Shown here: piece after piece, positions 51,105 to 62,903 of the stretch
Layout of the letters: every line of letters begins with the position of its first letter
Position numbering within the stretch: the first letter of the stretch is position 1
DNA from: Sipunculus nudus
Lineage: Eukaryota > Annelida > Sipuncula > Golfingiida > Sipunculidae
Reading direction: 5' to 3'
Assembly: GCA_026874595.1 (NCBI GenBank)
Contig: CM049306.1
Location: forward strand, 62,936,019 to 63,000,018
Length of the DNA stretch: 64,000 bases
Translations under genes and position numbers: made by a program
The notes under the pieces: generated by a model
Database searches by the model: none
Told to the model about the DNA's origin: nothing
The model's input: the letters and a program-made list of their open reading frames with translations, nothing else

Positions 51105-51164
<60 letters not shown>
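51089..51164. repeat. (AC)n-(AT)n compound microsatellite
   Basis: (AC)n at 51089-51105, then (AT)n from 51109 to 51164. Confidence 0.9.
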
Positions 51165-51167
<3 letters not shown>

Positions 51168-51869
51168 AAATTTATAAATCAAAGAATTAAGAAATTATAC
51201 ACTCATTAAAAGCAGAATCATGCACAAGCAATTTTAATATATGCATGCAACTATAATTATAATGAAACTGCATTTGGGCTGTGGCTCTTAATTGGCACAA
51301 GTTAACCATGCAGTGCGTCTCTGTGACTTCCTAGTTATGCACATTGGATCACATCCCAGCACTTCTGACAGACTTCCGAGATGGCTTCCGGCACAAATCC
51401 GTCCATAACGTTCAGATTATCGAATGGATCACTATTATTCTTCACAGAATGATAATAAAGATCTTATTCTATCGGGGGAAAAACAAAACGGTATTGAAGC
51501 GTTAGCATTTTGTATATATGCTTTAAACTGCTTTATTCATAAAACAATTCCTTGGTTTCCGGCTTCCGACTTCCAAGTTTACATACACGACCGCGCCATG
51601 ACACCTTTTGTTTTGAATGAGAAGTACCGCTTCACATGAATCGGTGCCACAGTGATGAAAGGAGGTAATAAATGTAATTATTTTGTGTAACAACGTTTTT
51701 TCTTCGATATTAAGCACATATAATACGACTATATAAGCCTGTGATGCCAAATAATACCAGACAGGAAATATTTTTATCCGACCCTTAGAATGGGCGTTCT
51801 GTTGTGACTGCCATCATGACTCCAGGCCCTATCAGTTTATTTCCGAAGGCCTGAGTGTCATGTTGTCAT
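51165..51869. other. spacer, no gene seen
   Basis: An ATG at 51381 opens about 23 codons before three successive stops, and a 71-codon frame at 51424-51639 has no recognisable content. No gene called. Confidence 0.45.
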
Positions 51870-52400
51870 GGCTATTTTGATGGTAACCCAGAACTGTTAA
51901 TTGATTGTCCATGAGAGGTTACGATGGTAACCGAAAATATGTGACTGGATTAATTTTAGTGGATGAGATGTTACGATGGTAATTAACCCAGAACTATTAC
52001 TGGATTGTAGTAGACAAGAGGTTACGATGGTAATTTACCCACAACTGTTATTGGATTGTAGTGGACGAGTCGTTATGATGGTAACCGAAAAGTGTTACTG
52101 GATTCAAGTGGATGATAGGTTACGATGGTAACCCAGAACTGTAACTGGATTGTAGTGGATGAGAGGTTACGATGGTAATTAACCCAGAACTGTTACTGGA
52201 TTGTAGTGGACGATTCGTTATGATGGTAACCGAAAAGTGTTACTGGATTCAAGTGGATGATAGGTTACGATGGTAACCCAGAACTGTAACTGGATTGTAG
52301 TGGATGAGAGGTTACGATGGTAACTCAGAACTGTAACTGGATTGTAGTGGATGAGAGGTTACGATGGTAACTCAGAACTGTTACTGGATTGTAGTGTACC
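51870..52400. repeat. second, diverged array of the 98-bp satellite family
   Basis: About ten irregular half-units containing GGTTACGATGGTAACC, AACCCAGAACTG and TGGATTGTAGTGGATGAGAG, as in the 45195-48290 array, but with more divergence and private variants (GGTAATTAACCC). A block at 52060-52145 recurs at 52190-52290. The array ends TGTACCATATCTTATTTCAG, nearly identical to 45240-45259 at the edge of the first array. Confidence 0.85.
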
Positions 52401-54267
52401 ATATCTTATTTCAGCTCTAATTTTTTCATATATACATAAATTTATTAATTTATACAATTATGAACGAGTTGTATATTCACAAAGAGTAATAGTAGAACTA
52501 AAACTAAACGCGGGGTGGCGGGGGGGGGGTACTTTATATACAAAGGCTTATATACAGTCCAGTGCTTATCTGACAAATCAGCAGGAATTTATTTAGGTTG
52601 CAGCTAGAACTGGCTAAGTTCATATAAAAATGTTTTTGCAATGAAAGGTAATTTGATATTGAACATTTGGCAAATCTAATGCACTTTAGCATGATTTGGG
52701 TCGTCCGTTACATTTTGTGAAAAAAAAGGTGATTTCTGTTCAGTGAACACTACGATGTGCTGACGGAATGTTAGTAAATATCCTGTCAATCACTTTATCC
52801 CCGCCCTCACCTGAGTCAGTCGGCCTATAGCGAGATGCAAGTGATTAATTAATGCATGGGCTAAGTCTGTGCACGGGGCCGCCAGAGTTGACGATCGAGT
52901 TGACGGTCTAATTAGCTGAGCATAAAACTAATAAACATTGGAGAGCAACCCAATATCAAGCTAATTAGTGTACAAATGGATACGTCCTTGTGGATGATCG
53001 GTTAGTGTTATATTATAGTATCGTTAGCCTTTTTGTCTTTTGGCGTGTATATTATATTGGAAAACAAACTTTTATATGACATCCGGTTATTTCTGCAATA
53101 TCTTGCATGAACCTACCGAAAGATATGGAAAATCATTTCCTAATAAGCTACTTGATATCCTGACCATTACGTCCTTGATATTTATACTGCAACAACTAAA
53201 AATCGCATATAACCAACGAAACTACGATGGGCCAAAGTCGCAAATTTCGAATGCCTCTTGGTGAACTCATGTCTCAGTAATTCGAACTTTTTGAACCTCC
53301 AGACTTTCTGGGACGCTGTTATTTGATTGTTTATTGGTTATCATTTATTGATACATGTAAATAAACCTCATTACATGATAAAACCGGGCACCATTTTTGA
53401 CGTGCACGTGTATGCATGGTGTAGGCATTTAACAAACCACCGTCTCGCTGATTCCCTCAAAGAAACGATAAGTCAAGAGTTCACGTGACTTGAATGTGTA
53501 AGATTTGTAAGATGATCGCACCGGCGCACCTGCACATGTGCGGGTCCTGGCTTTAGAATATTCAGCCAATCTTGGCACTCGGCCAAGACTATATATGCTC
53601 CGCCTATTGCAGCCAGGGCATGTTGTGTTTGACAGCTAGGTCGCCCAGGTGACATACAAACTTTCATGAAATTTTTACATGGTTTATAAAGAACTACCGT
53701 CTTGTCCAAAAGTGACTGTCAAATGCAATTATGCTTAGATACTTCTGCAGACCGTAAGATATCTTCGAATGTAGTTTTTGGCCATTTCTCAAAATTTCAC
53801 GTGAACACCTTATCTTTAGAGCGTTATTTTTTCAGTAATTATTTGTCCAAAACATCCCATCTTTGACATATGTAGTAATTAATATGTTAACTAAAAAGCT
53901 TTTTTTATTCTAATTTACGCCTACACTTAATTGGAAGGATTTTGATCAGATTTGTTAGTTTCAAAATTAAATACTCATTATTTTTTAAATTAATCAACAA
54001 AACAAAAACGCCTAGGATTTCTTTATCTAAATTTTTGATAAATCTAAAATTATAATCTGTATCAGCATCAGATGTGCTGGAATAACATTTTTTTCTTTTG
54101 ATATTTAAAACTAAAATAAAAACGCTTATAAAGTCATATAAAGTCCTTTTACCAAAATGTAGAGAATCTTCTAAGCTTTCAGAAAATGTATACTTTAAGG
54201 GGTCCCAAAGCAGCAGATTGTTTAATGAAAAAAACTGAAACAAAGTCAGATCACACTGGGAGACCGG
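52401..54267. other. spacer with a promoter-like cluster, no gene seen
   Basis: No supported coding region. The region 53500-53660 is locally GC-rich and carries the promoter-like cluster listed separately. Confidence 0.5.
53566..53603 (+). promoter_or_regulatory. CCAAT - NF-I palindrome - TATA cluster (candidate promoter)
   Basis: CCAAT at 53566-53570, TTGGC-ACTCG-GCCAA at 53572-53586 (a perfect match to the NF-I/CTF palindrome TTGGC-N5-GCCAA), TATATAT at 53590-53596 and CTCCGCC just after. The tight order resembles a core promoter in plus orientation. A short ATG-containing stretch (about 53619) leads to CCCAG-GTGACA, which could be a donor site. No downstream exon could be identified. Confidence 0.25.
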
Positions 54268-55107
54268 CAGGGTTGGGGTCAAATACGTATTTGTATTTGT
54301 ATTTGAATACAGACAAAGTATGTATTTGTATTTGTATTTGTGATGTGCAAAATGATAATATTTGTATTTGTATTTTTATTTGATCTCAATATTTGATGTA
54401 TTTGATCAAATACTGTACAAATACATATTTATAAATAAATATTCATAATTCATATTCTGCCATAATTTTGAAAATCTAACTACTACCTAACTTTTGAGTA
54501 ACCCCAAAGGCATCATCAGGTCAAGTGTTTTACTTCTTCCTGATGTTTGCAATCACAAATGTGCCTGGATAATTAACTGCTTAGTTACTGTGCTCATGGT
54601 CAATAACTGCTCATGGCCTCTGCCTCACCAGGTTGTTCAGTGGCAAGGATCAGAACTGGGAAAGTGTTCCGTCCGGAGCGCTGCTGTCTTTCAGATAACA
54701 GGTTTGAGGAACTTATGTTCCTGCGTTGCAAAAGGGAATTTATTAAGACTTTCTAGAATAAAGGTCTTTTGGGCAGTAAGTTTGAGGCATTTATGTTCCT
54801 GTGTTGCAACAGGAATGTTATTTTTTTCAACTTTTTTCAACTACAGAAGGACTCTGATCACTAAAAGTACACAAGTAGTATCAATACGAGTAGACATTAT
54901 GAATATTTATGGTGCTCAAAATTAATGAAAAATATTCTGTTTAACATACATTTGCGTATTTGTATTTGATGTTCTGTATTTGTATTTGTGTTTGTTTTTA
55001 ACTTCACCTACCTGTATTTGTATTTGCATTTGGAGGAGAACAGCTCTCGCATTTATATTCGTATTTGTATTTGGCATACTGTATTTGACCCCAACCCTGG
55101 AGACCAG
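54260..55107. mobile_element. non-autonomous hAT-like element with TIRs and 8-bp target duplication
   Basis: Element 54268-55099 (832 bp) starts CAGGGTTGGGGTCAAATAC and ends GTATTTGACCCCAACCCTG, an inverted repeat of about 19 bp. It is flanked by GAGACCGG (54260-54267) and GAGACCAG (55100-55107), an 8-bp target duplication with one mismatch. CAGGG-type ends and 8-bp duplications are characteristic of hAT elements. Both subterminal regions (about 54284-54425 and 54953-55090) are packed with TGTATTTG repeats on the plus strand, plausible transposase-binding sites. The interior has an open frame of 143 codons (54494-54925) with no transposase motif, so the element is non-autonomous. Confidence 0.85.
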
Positions 55108-56466
55108 TTCTGCTGGGTATCGTCTACAAATTTCGTATTGCGAAAAATTGCGATATGTGGTAGCGTATTGCGATACATATTGCGATATTTTCCTTGAATA
55201 TCTCACTTGACTTTCCTTTGTGGCCACGCCGGGTAGAAATGTTGTTGGTATTGAACTGTCGGAAATCATATAAAATGTGGCCAAAGGGGGTAATTTTCCT
55301 TATTTCTCCACAATCAAGAGTTATCTCAAACTTCGCAGAAGCTATCGCAGCGTCATATGTCGGCAACTGAGATTGTGTATCAAGGGAGAACACAATTACT
55401 TATTCTGAATCAAGGCTATAGACAGGCAAAGAAAAAAGAGGACACAGTTTCAGATGAAGATTCCCAATCTGTCGAAAGTTAAGCAAAGTTAAGTTTCAAA
55501 ATTTTGAAATGCCGAAACAAAAATGCTTTTAATTTTATATTTTCTAAGACTCCTAGAGTCAGACATTACAAAATGAGCAGTTTAATTCTATAAAGAAATA
55601 TATTGTAAGTATGGTTAGAAATAAACTTTTTGCTTATTAATTCCCAAATGATCTTAAGACATGTCAGTCCTATGGAATGTGCTACAAAATGTTCACCTGT
55701 CTCAGTGTGTTGTTGTGTTATCCATTAAAATATTTAAATAGTTAAGCCAGTCTCCATCATAATAAAACGCCATCTGTCGTATTAGGAGTGAAAAGAAACT
55801 GGTCTTCATGTGCAAAATAGGTGAATAGGTGGGCAAAACTAGAAGTGTTAGCGACAAAATGTAATATGACATGGCCAGCCTGAATGGTATAATTCTTAAA
55901 ATAAAACAAGGGCCATTATAGTGCGGGTTCATGTGTAATTCCGTAGGATTTTTGTGCCGAAATTATTTTTTTTGTAGATTTGACATCATTAGAGATTAAA
56001 GAAAGAGAAAATTTTAGGGTCCACATTTCTACGGGCCACAAGACCCCTTTATCCGGGTCTTTTCAAAATGGCCGCCGCCTAACTAGCTCAGGGTCATATC
56101 TCTGGAACCAGTTGTCGGATTCTAATGATTTTTGTGTTTATCCGTAGGTTTTCGATGGTACTGAATACGAAGAAACGAGTTTCACACAGATTGGTGGCAT
56201 AGAAATTGGTCGTAAGGTCAAGGTCAAGGTCATAACTGACATACAAACTCAACACAAACTACGTTTTAGACCTTTTTCAAAGCAACTGGACTGTACAAAC
56301 GCTTGAATACTAAACATGTACCAAATATTGAATACTAGAGGTATTACAAGCAAGTTCTATGATGTGAAAACAATATACATGAATAAGGTAAGATAGGTAA
56401 GATCACTTTATATTAAGCTTGTTTAAACTTCGCACGTTTGATTTTCGCATGGCTATACGGATAGGC
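55108..56466. other. spacer, no gene seen
   Basis: No supported gene. 55124-55195 has clustered TTGCGATA motifs; 56213-56233 has AAGGTCAAGGTCAAGGTCA, the reverse of the TGACCT repeats at 29600-30895. Confidence 0.5.
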
Positions 56467-57020
56467 TTAACGCTCTGTGTCATCCTCGTCCTCATTGTCT
56501 TGTCGATCAGAAAAGTTGTTACAGCCAGAGGTGAAACATTTGCAAAGAGGAGTGCAGGGCAATTTGTTTCTAGGTGCAGGAGCAATTTCCTTTGCATACT
56601 GTTCGGCATCCACATTTTACGAGCTCAAGAACTGCGCGAGGAGCAGGGGGAGTTAGACATTTCAATGGCATATAAACTCCCTCGTGAAGCAACCATTCGT
56701 GCTCCTCCAAAGGAGGAAGACATGGATTTGGAGAAACGTAGGATTTGTCCCGCATTCATATGAAGTTAGTGCGAAGAACATGGGGCATCAGAGTAGTGCG
56801 AGTCGGAGGGAGCATCTCAGCCTCAAGGCTTTTTGATCGAAAGGGTCCCATCGGAGAGCAGGCAATGTTGTTGGACCTTTGGGTGAATGCGCTTTGCAGA
56901 CAAACGTTTCCAGTGCTTTTATTTCTTGTGGGAGTTCTCCATTCACCAGCTGTGAAGTTGACAGAGCTGGACTTCCGGTGTCATGGCGGCTAACAGATAG
57001 ACGTCTTCTGACAGAGCTCC
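56467..57020 (-). pseudogene. 3' part of a dead metazoan HEEADT/SPDTDV-family gene
   Basis: The minus-strand fragment picks up the frame interrupted at 62892 (Gly-Ala-Leu-Ser, then Glu-Asp-Val). Landmarks in order: ALETFVCKAHSPKG, LPALRWDPF, a shifted-frame LPPTRTTLMPHVLRTNF, MRDKSYVSPNPCLPPLEEHE, APRAVLELVKCGCRTVCKGN, and a shifted-frame LPCTPLCKC ending in an acidic tail and TAA (56467-56469). This is the typical C-terminus of a large uncharacterised gene family that is much expanded in cnidarians, molluscs and other animals: an H-x-LR-x-NF block, a PPLEE block and a Cys-rich end resembling a CXC/tesmin motif. Lesions: at least three frameshifts, a TGA after LRTNFI and a TAG in the Cys-rich end. 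Function of the family is unknown to me; the relic cannot encode protein. Confidence 0.8.
57009..57020. repeat. LINE target site duplication, left copy
   Basis: TGACAGAGCTCC, identical to 62892-62903 at the other end of the LINE. Confidence 0.9.
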
Positions 57021-57091
57021 AAACAAACGTTTCAGAAAAGCCTCCTATCAGTGAATATATGATATCTATAGGTGTATTATAACGGGGAAAT

Positions 57092-58015
57092 ATGCCAAGA
57101 TATCCGAAGTCGAAACACCCGGACACTCAAACAAGTCTGAGCTCCTTTATAGGAGGGAATGGCTCACCGGCTACTCCCAGGAGAGACACTGGGGACAAAC
57201 ATGGCAGCGAGACACAAGAAGCCACTGGAGAGGTAAGCCAATACATTCAAACTTTGCTTGACTCTAAATTTTGTAGTTTTCATGATGAAATTAAAAAATC
57301 TTTGAGTGAACTTAAAGAATCACTCAGCATAGACATAACAATATTGCTAAATGATGTACAGAAAATAAAACATGACGTAAAGGGATGCGTGGATGACGTG
57401 TCTGAATTAAAAACCAGTGTTGAATATACGCAAGGTCAGATTGACGACACTGTGCAGAAAATAGAACGGATAGAAGGTGAAAACAGAGAGCTGAGAACAG
57501 AAATAGAGAAGTTAATGACTGAAAACGATGAGAAGAGCAAAAAAATACTTGATTTAGAAATGCATGCATGGACAAACTAAACAAACTTTAACGTTACACA
57601 AGAGAATTCAACACTAGGCTTGTTGGAGTTAACGAACAAAGGGGCGAATCATGTAAACAGTTCGTAGCCCAGATTATAGAAAAAAAAACACCTGGCATCT
57701 GAAAAATCCATGCCTGAAATCCTGGATTGTATTGAATTTGCGCACAGGTGTGGAAAAACAACAGAGGACCATGGCATATAATAGCCCGTTTCCATAACAG
57801 AACCTTTCGCAACCACGTTGTGAGATCTGCAAAAGAAAATTTGAATAATAAAGGGCCACATGGTGGTCCGGGTCTCCACGAAGACCGTGAGCGATTACCT
57901 TTTGAAAAAAAAAGCCCGTGACCAAATGATGAAAGCGCATAGAGATAAACTGAAAACCTGGTTCTGGCATGGCCAGTTGTTCATCGACGGAAAGCGGGTA
58001 GAAATTAAGGAGTAA
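57092..58015 (+). pseudogene. LINE ORF1 (L1 ORF1p-like RNA-binding protein), broken
   Basis: The first 162 codons (57092-57580) are open: a short Ser/Thr/Lys-rich N-terminus, then a coiled coil of roughly residues 55-150 rich in Leu, Lys and Glu heptads (KKSLSELKES; KIERIEGENRELRTEIEKL). The frame then breaks, and shifted frames carry the RRM-like core (FNTRLVGVNEQRGES; then IIARFHNRTFRNHV) and the C-terminal domain, ending GKRVEIKE-stop at 58013-58015. Coiled coil, RRM and CTD in that order is the plan of L1 ORF1p, which trimerises and binds the element RNA. At least three lesions. Confidence 0.85.
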
Positions 58016-58922
58016 TACCAGTGATATTATGAGTTCTATTCAGAACCTTCTTCCCGCCGTACGCAACCAAGTGTGAAGGTTTTAATTCTCTCACGACAGA
58101 GGGCGCGTGGTACAGTTGTCTGGCACTCGCTTACTATTCCACCATGTGGAAAAGAACCAGTCCAATGCCGAGTCCCAGTTACTTGGAAAGGTAACCGAAA
58201 CACAAACTGATGTATAACCTTTATTATCGTTTGGACGCAAGTTTTTGGACTCATGCTATAAATTATTGACTTTACACAAAAAATAAATTAAGAAGGCACT
58301 TTTATCTGACATATATTAGCAGATATGCTTTTTGATGTTTTTGGAGCACAGACGTAAGTAAGAGCATTTGTTGTATGATGATTAACACTGAGCGTATAGA
58401 CCATAGACTAGTAGTACATTTGTTTAGGCGCTGTTTGCAGACTGCAGGCACAGGCATAATTGATTGACCAAATAGTTCTATTATAAATTGGATGTGCATT
58501 TGGAAAATTACAGCTTATATATAATTTTCCAATGCTAGTTACTCCAGTAAACAGGGGCTGTGCCTTGATAGGAAAGTATATATGTTACTGTCACAATGAC
58601 CGGAGAATTTGTTTTACGGCAACTGATTTCATTGCCAATCTTTTTTCCCTTTTTTTGTCAATCTGTAGGCCAACTACTTCTGATAGTAGGTATCTTTGTG
58701 TACATGTTTTCATTGTTTATACTTCATGTTTAAATAATTTGCAAACTTTCAGTATCATAGTGAAACGAATGATTTCCTGGGATTTATTTATATTGCTAAA
58801 CTATTAAGTGGAGACCGTGTGGTAAGGTTATCATTGTGGGCACTTCTTATTAACAGTAGAATATTAGAAATGAATAAAAGATTTTTTGTTTAATTTTAGA
58901 TATAATAATTGATAAAAACAAA
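58016..58922 (+). other. inter-ORF region of the LINE
   Basis: About 900 bp with no supported frame between the ORF1 stop and the ORF2 start. Short open frames (for example 58532-58807) show no motif. Confidence 0.6.
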
Positions 58923-61900
58923 ATGAAAATATTATCAGTAAATATCAGGGGCTTGGGCAACTTTAAAAAGAGGATACCGATTTTTCACTGGCTGCATGAG
59001 ATGCCTCATAACATAATTTTATTGCAGGAGACACATAGCACAAAAAGGTTGAAAATATTTGGAGAGCAGAGTGGGGTCCAACAATTATATTCAGCAATGG
59101 TATTAGTAATGGGAGAGGGGTAGCAGTATTAATAAAAAACAATTTCAACCATGAAATTAAAAACATCATAGCCGTTGAAGGGCGTTATTTAGTAATTGAT
59201 TTAATAATTGCTTACATTCAATTAACGCTTGTTAATATATTTGGACCAAATGATTACTTTCCTACTTACTTCCATAATATATTTGCACAAATAGATTCAT
59301 GTTCTAATGAGTATATATTACTTCGGGGTGACTGGAACGTGTTTTAAATTCAAGTTGATAAACAGGATGGAAATTCATCAACTAATGAAAAATCTAGAAA
59401 TGTTATACATTCTTATATGTCTGTCTTTGAACTCCTAGATATATTGAGAATGCAACATCCAGATAAGAAATTCTACACCGGGTCCCGCAATAACCCTTCC
59501 TTCATAGGTAGTAGAATAGATTATTTTCTAGGATCAGCTTCTCTATATGGTATTATCCAATCATCAGATATTAAGGAAGCTTTATATACTGACCATTGCA
59601 GTATAGATATAACAATTAATATAATGGATAGTAAAAAAGGACCAGGGTACTGGAAATTCAATTGTAAACTATTTGAGGATTCTGAGTATGAGGCTCTTAT
59701 AACAGATACAATACCTTCAACTTACAAAAATAACATAGAAACAGAGCCCGTCTTGTTTTGGGATGTCCTGAAGATGTCCATTAGAAGAGAGAAAATTACA
59801 TATTGTAAAAGAAAAAATAAAAACAAAAGAAAATGTATGAATTAGAGCCACAAATAAAAAAAAATCAGTTAAAAATCATTCAAGTGAACCAACATATATA
59901 GAAGCAAAGAAACAATAAGAAAAATTTATAGAAGAAAAAACTGAAGGTGTATTTTAAGTTGTAAAGCAAAATGGCTAGATGAAGGAGAAAAGCCAGCCAA
60001 ATACTTTCTTATTTTAGAAAAACGAAACTCTGCAAAAAAAAAATAATTAATAAATTACAAATAAATGATATCATTATTACAGATCAAAAGAAAATATTGT
60101 TAATAAGTTTAATTTTTATTCAATTTTGTATCCTACAAAGATGGAAAACAGAGAAGATGATAATGTTATTGAACAGTTTTTTATTAATGAGCATAAAGCT
60201 TAACCAGACACCTTTAAAACAGATTTAGATAAACCTATATCAGAAAATGAATTATATAATAGTTTATTAAGTTTTTCCAACTCCAAATCCCCCGGAATAG
60301 ATGGACTCTCTGCAGAATTCTTTAAACATTTTTGGCCACACATTAAATTGTTCTATATAAAAGCGGTTAATGAATCTTTTATAAAAAAAAACAGACTGCC
60401 AATAACACAGAGGCAAGCAATAATATCATTAATTCGTAAAGCTGGCAAAGATCCATTATTACTTAAAAATTGGAGACCTATATCACTCCTCAATATAGAC
60501 TACAAAATTTTGTCAAAAGCTATTGCTAATAGAATGAATCCATCATTAAATGAAATAATAAATGAAGATCAAACTGGATCTCTAAAAATAGGTTTATAGG
60601 AGAAAATATAATTAAAATTCTGTCATTAATGGATATTTGTAGATGTAGACATAAAAATGCATATCTTTTATCAGTAGACTATGAAAAGGCGTTTGACAGT
60701 TAACAATGGTCTTTCATTCAAAAATCACTCGGATAATATAATTAGATGGATTAGAATTTTATATACCAACATTTCTAGTAGCATTCTGAATAATGGATGG
60801 ATGTCTCCATTCTACACTATCACTAGAGGTGTGAGACAAGGGTGTCCTTTATCTCCTTATTTATTTATTGTTAGTGTAGAAGTTTTGGCAAATTACATTC
60901 GACACCAACAGTATATTAAAGGCATTTCAATCAATGAAACTAATTTTATCATATCACAGTACGCAGATGATACTGCCTTTACATTAGAAAATATTGAGAG
61001 TGTCAAATTAACTTTGAAAGTATTATCACAGTTTAAAAAATTGTCAGGCTTAAAAGTAAATGTTGATAAAAGTAGTATTATGCCGATGGGGAATGGCTCT
61101 ACAGATTCACCAGAACTGAAAAAAACTTGGATTATTTATCACCAATGGTCCACTTACAATCCTTGGTGTAAAAATAATAAGGAAATGGTAGTGAAATGGT
61201 TAAATTAAATTATAATGAAAAATTGGACAAAATCATAGAATCTCTGAATCTCTGGTCTAAAAGACTATCGACTCCTTTTGGTAAGATCACTTTATTGAAA
61301 TCCCAAATATTATCACAACTCATATATTTATTTTCTGTTCTTACATCCCCTGCTCAGCATTTCCACAGTACTTTAAATAAATTATTTAGAGACTTTATAT
61401 GGTCAAAGGGACGGACAAAAATAAAAAGAGACACATTAATTGGGTTAAGATGGTGGTTTAGAAATGACAGATACCGCACTACAAGAACAAGCATTAAAGA
61501 TAGACTGGATAAAACGAATAAAAGATGAAACACATTTGAATAAAATTAAAGTGATATTAACTGAAATTTTAAAATAAGACTCTTTCCTTTTTCATTATAA
61601 CTTAAAATCTGATGATGCTCATAAAGTTTTCAAACTTGTATCACCCTTTTGGTTAAATGTTATCCAGGCATGGTGCAATTTTAATTTTAAAGAGGTAAAT
61701 GAAACAAATGTTATAAATCAATCACTATGGTTCAACTCGTACATAAAGATTAATTATAAAATGGTCTTTTACAAAGCATTAAAAGAAAAAAACTGTAAGT
61801 TTATAAGAAACATAATAAAAAAGCAAACCGTTGGATTTAGATTCTTAACACAAACAGAACTAGAGGAAAAATTTCGCAACAAATGCAATTATTTACATTA

Positions 61901-62592
61901 TATGAGTTTATTAGATGCAATACCTAAAGAATGGAAGTTATTATTGAATAAAATTACACATGCAGATGAAGAAACAAATGAGGAATTCAAAATAAACACT
62001 GTAATCAAACAGAGCAAGGTATCAAAATATATATACATTTGCTTGATTAAGAAAAAAAAATATTAATGCCATGAGGAAATGGAAAGATGAACTGAATATA
62101 GAAAATGATGATTTTATTTCAAGAGGGTTTAAAAATATATAGAAGAATACAATTTCCACTAAATTAAGATATTTTCAATACTGTTTGTTACATAGGTGTT
62201 TGACACTGAACCCTTTTTTATGCAAGATTGGTATAAGATCTGATAAACATTGTAATTTTTGCAAGAACGAGGATGAGACTGTGAAGCATTTATTTTGGGA
62301 TTGTACTTTTGTGAAACACATATGGTCAGAATTATCAAAAATGATGAATAAGTTTAAAATTTTAAATACTTCTGACAAGTTGACTTACTCTTAAGTGATG
62401 TTGGGAATAAACCGGGATTCAACATTAAATGTTATTGTATTATTACTTAAAAGATTTATCTATGTCTGCAGATGTAATGAGAATAAGCCAGTCCTCCAGG
62501 TTTTAATAGAATTTTTAAAACAAAACATTCTTATAGAAAGAAAGGTAGCAAAGTCAAAAGGTAAACTGGAGTCCCATGATATTAAATGGTAA
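58923..62592 (+). pseudogene. LINE ORF2 (endonuclease - reverse transcriptase), broken
   Basis: Start MKILSVNIRGLGNFKKR. Endonuclease landmarks: SVNIRGLG, IILLQETHS, a GDWN-type box near 59328, SRIDYFLG (about 59509) and YTDHCSIDI. Reverse transcriptase landmarks: SPGIDGLSAEFFKHFW, NWRPISLLNIDYKILSKAIA (about 60469), SVDYEKAFDS (about 60672, catalytic Asp), TRGVRQGCPLSPYLF, YADDT (60960-60974, catalytic Asp pair) and SGLKVNVDKS. A C-terminal CNFC-x7-H-x4-C knuckle lies at 62251-62304. Reading needs several frame changes (near 59060, 60590, 60720 and 61110), and stops fall within domains (for example after GDWNVF and directly after YEKAFDS). In a living element this protein nicks the target and primes reverse transcription there. 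Confidence 0.9.
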
Positions 62593-62891
62593 AAGTGTGC
62601 TGATTTATTAACCAAATAAATTTGTATTTACCATATTACGGAAGAAACTCCATTAAAAGTAAATTGAGCTATTGAATAATCACCAAAGCTGAAGAGACTA
62701 ATAAGAATTTATTGAGATCAGGTTGATCTATGTGTGTATATGTTTGTAATCAGTATGAATTTTTTTCTCTTTATTTAATTATTACCATTATTTATTCATT
62801 GTGTTTGACTTATGTCAGTGTCATTACTATGTGTTCATGTGTGTATTGTATATGTATTTTGTTTAATTTGTTGTGTAAATAAAAAAAAAGA

Positions 62892-62903
62892 TGACAGAGC
62901 TCC
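62892..62903. repeat. LINE target site duplication, right copy
   Basis: TGACAGAGCTCC, identical to 57009-57020, starting two bases after the A tail. Confidence 0.9.

Larger units (their letters stand above)
57021..62891 (+). mobile_element. Tx1/L1-like non-LTR retrotransposon (LINE), nearly full length, dead
   Basis: 5871 bp between perfect 12-bp target duplications. Order: 71-bp 5' leader, ORF1 (57092-58015), inter-ORF region of about 900 bp, ORF2 (58923-62592), a 3' UTR of about 300 bp, AATAAA (62878-62883) and a tail of nine A. Apurinic-type endonuclease, reverse transcriptase and C-terminal CCHC zinc knuckle place it in the L1/Tx1 group. Both ORFs are broken by several stops and frameshifts, so this copy is inactive, yet the ends and duplication are intact. 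It could have inserted long enough ago to decay, or have been copied from a damaged source. Confidence 0.93.

Noticed and set aside
51381..51452. Short ATG frame of about 23 codons as a first exon
   Set aside because: Ends in three successive stops with no convincing donor before them.
56419..56763. Plus-strand open frame of 114 codons
   Set aside because: Antisense shadow of the minus-strand pseudogene, whose family motifs are recognisable.
58923..62592. A domesticated or functional reverse transcriptase gene
   Set aside because: Stops and frameshifts fall inside the endonuclease and catalytic domains, and the target duplications show an ordinary LINE copy.
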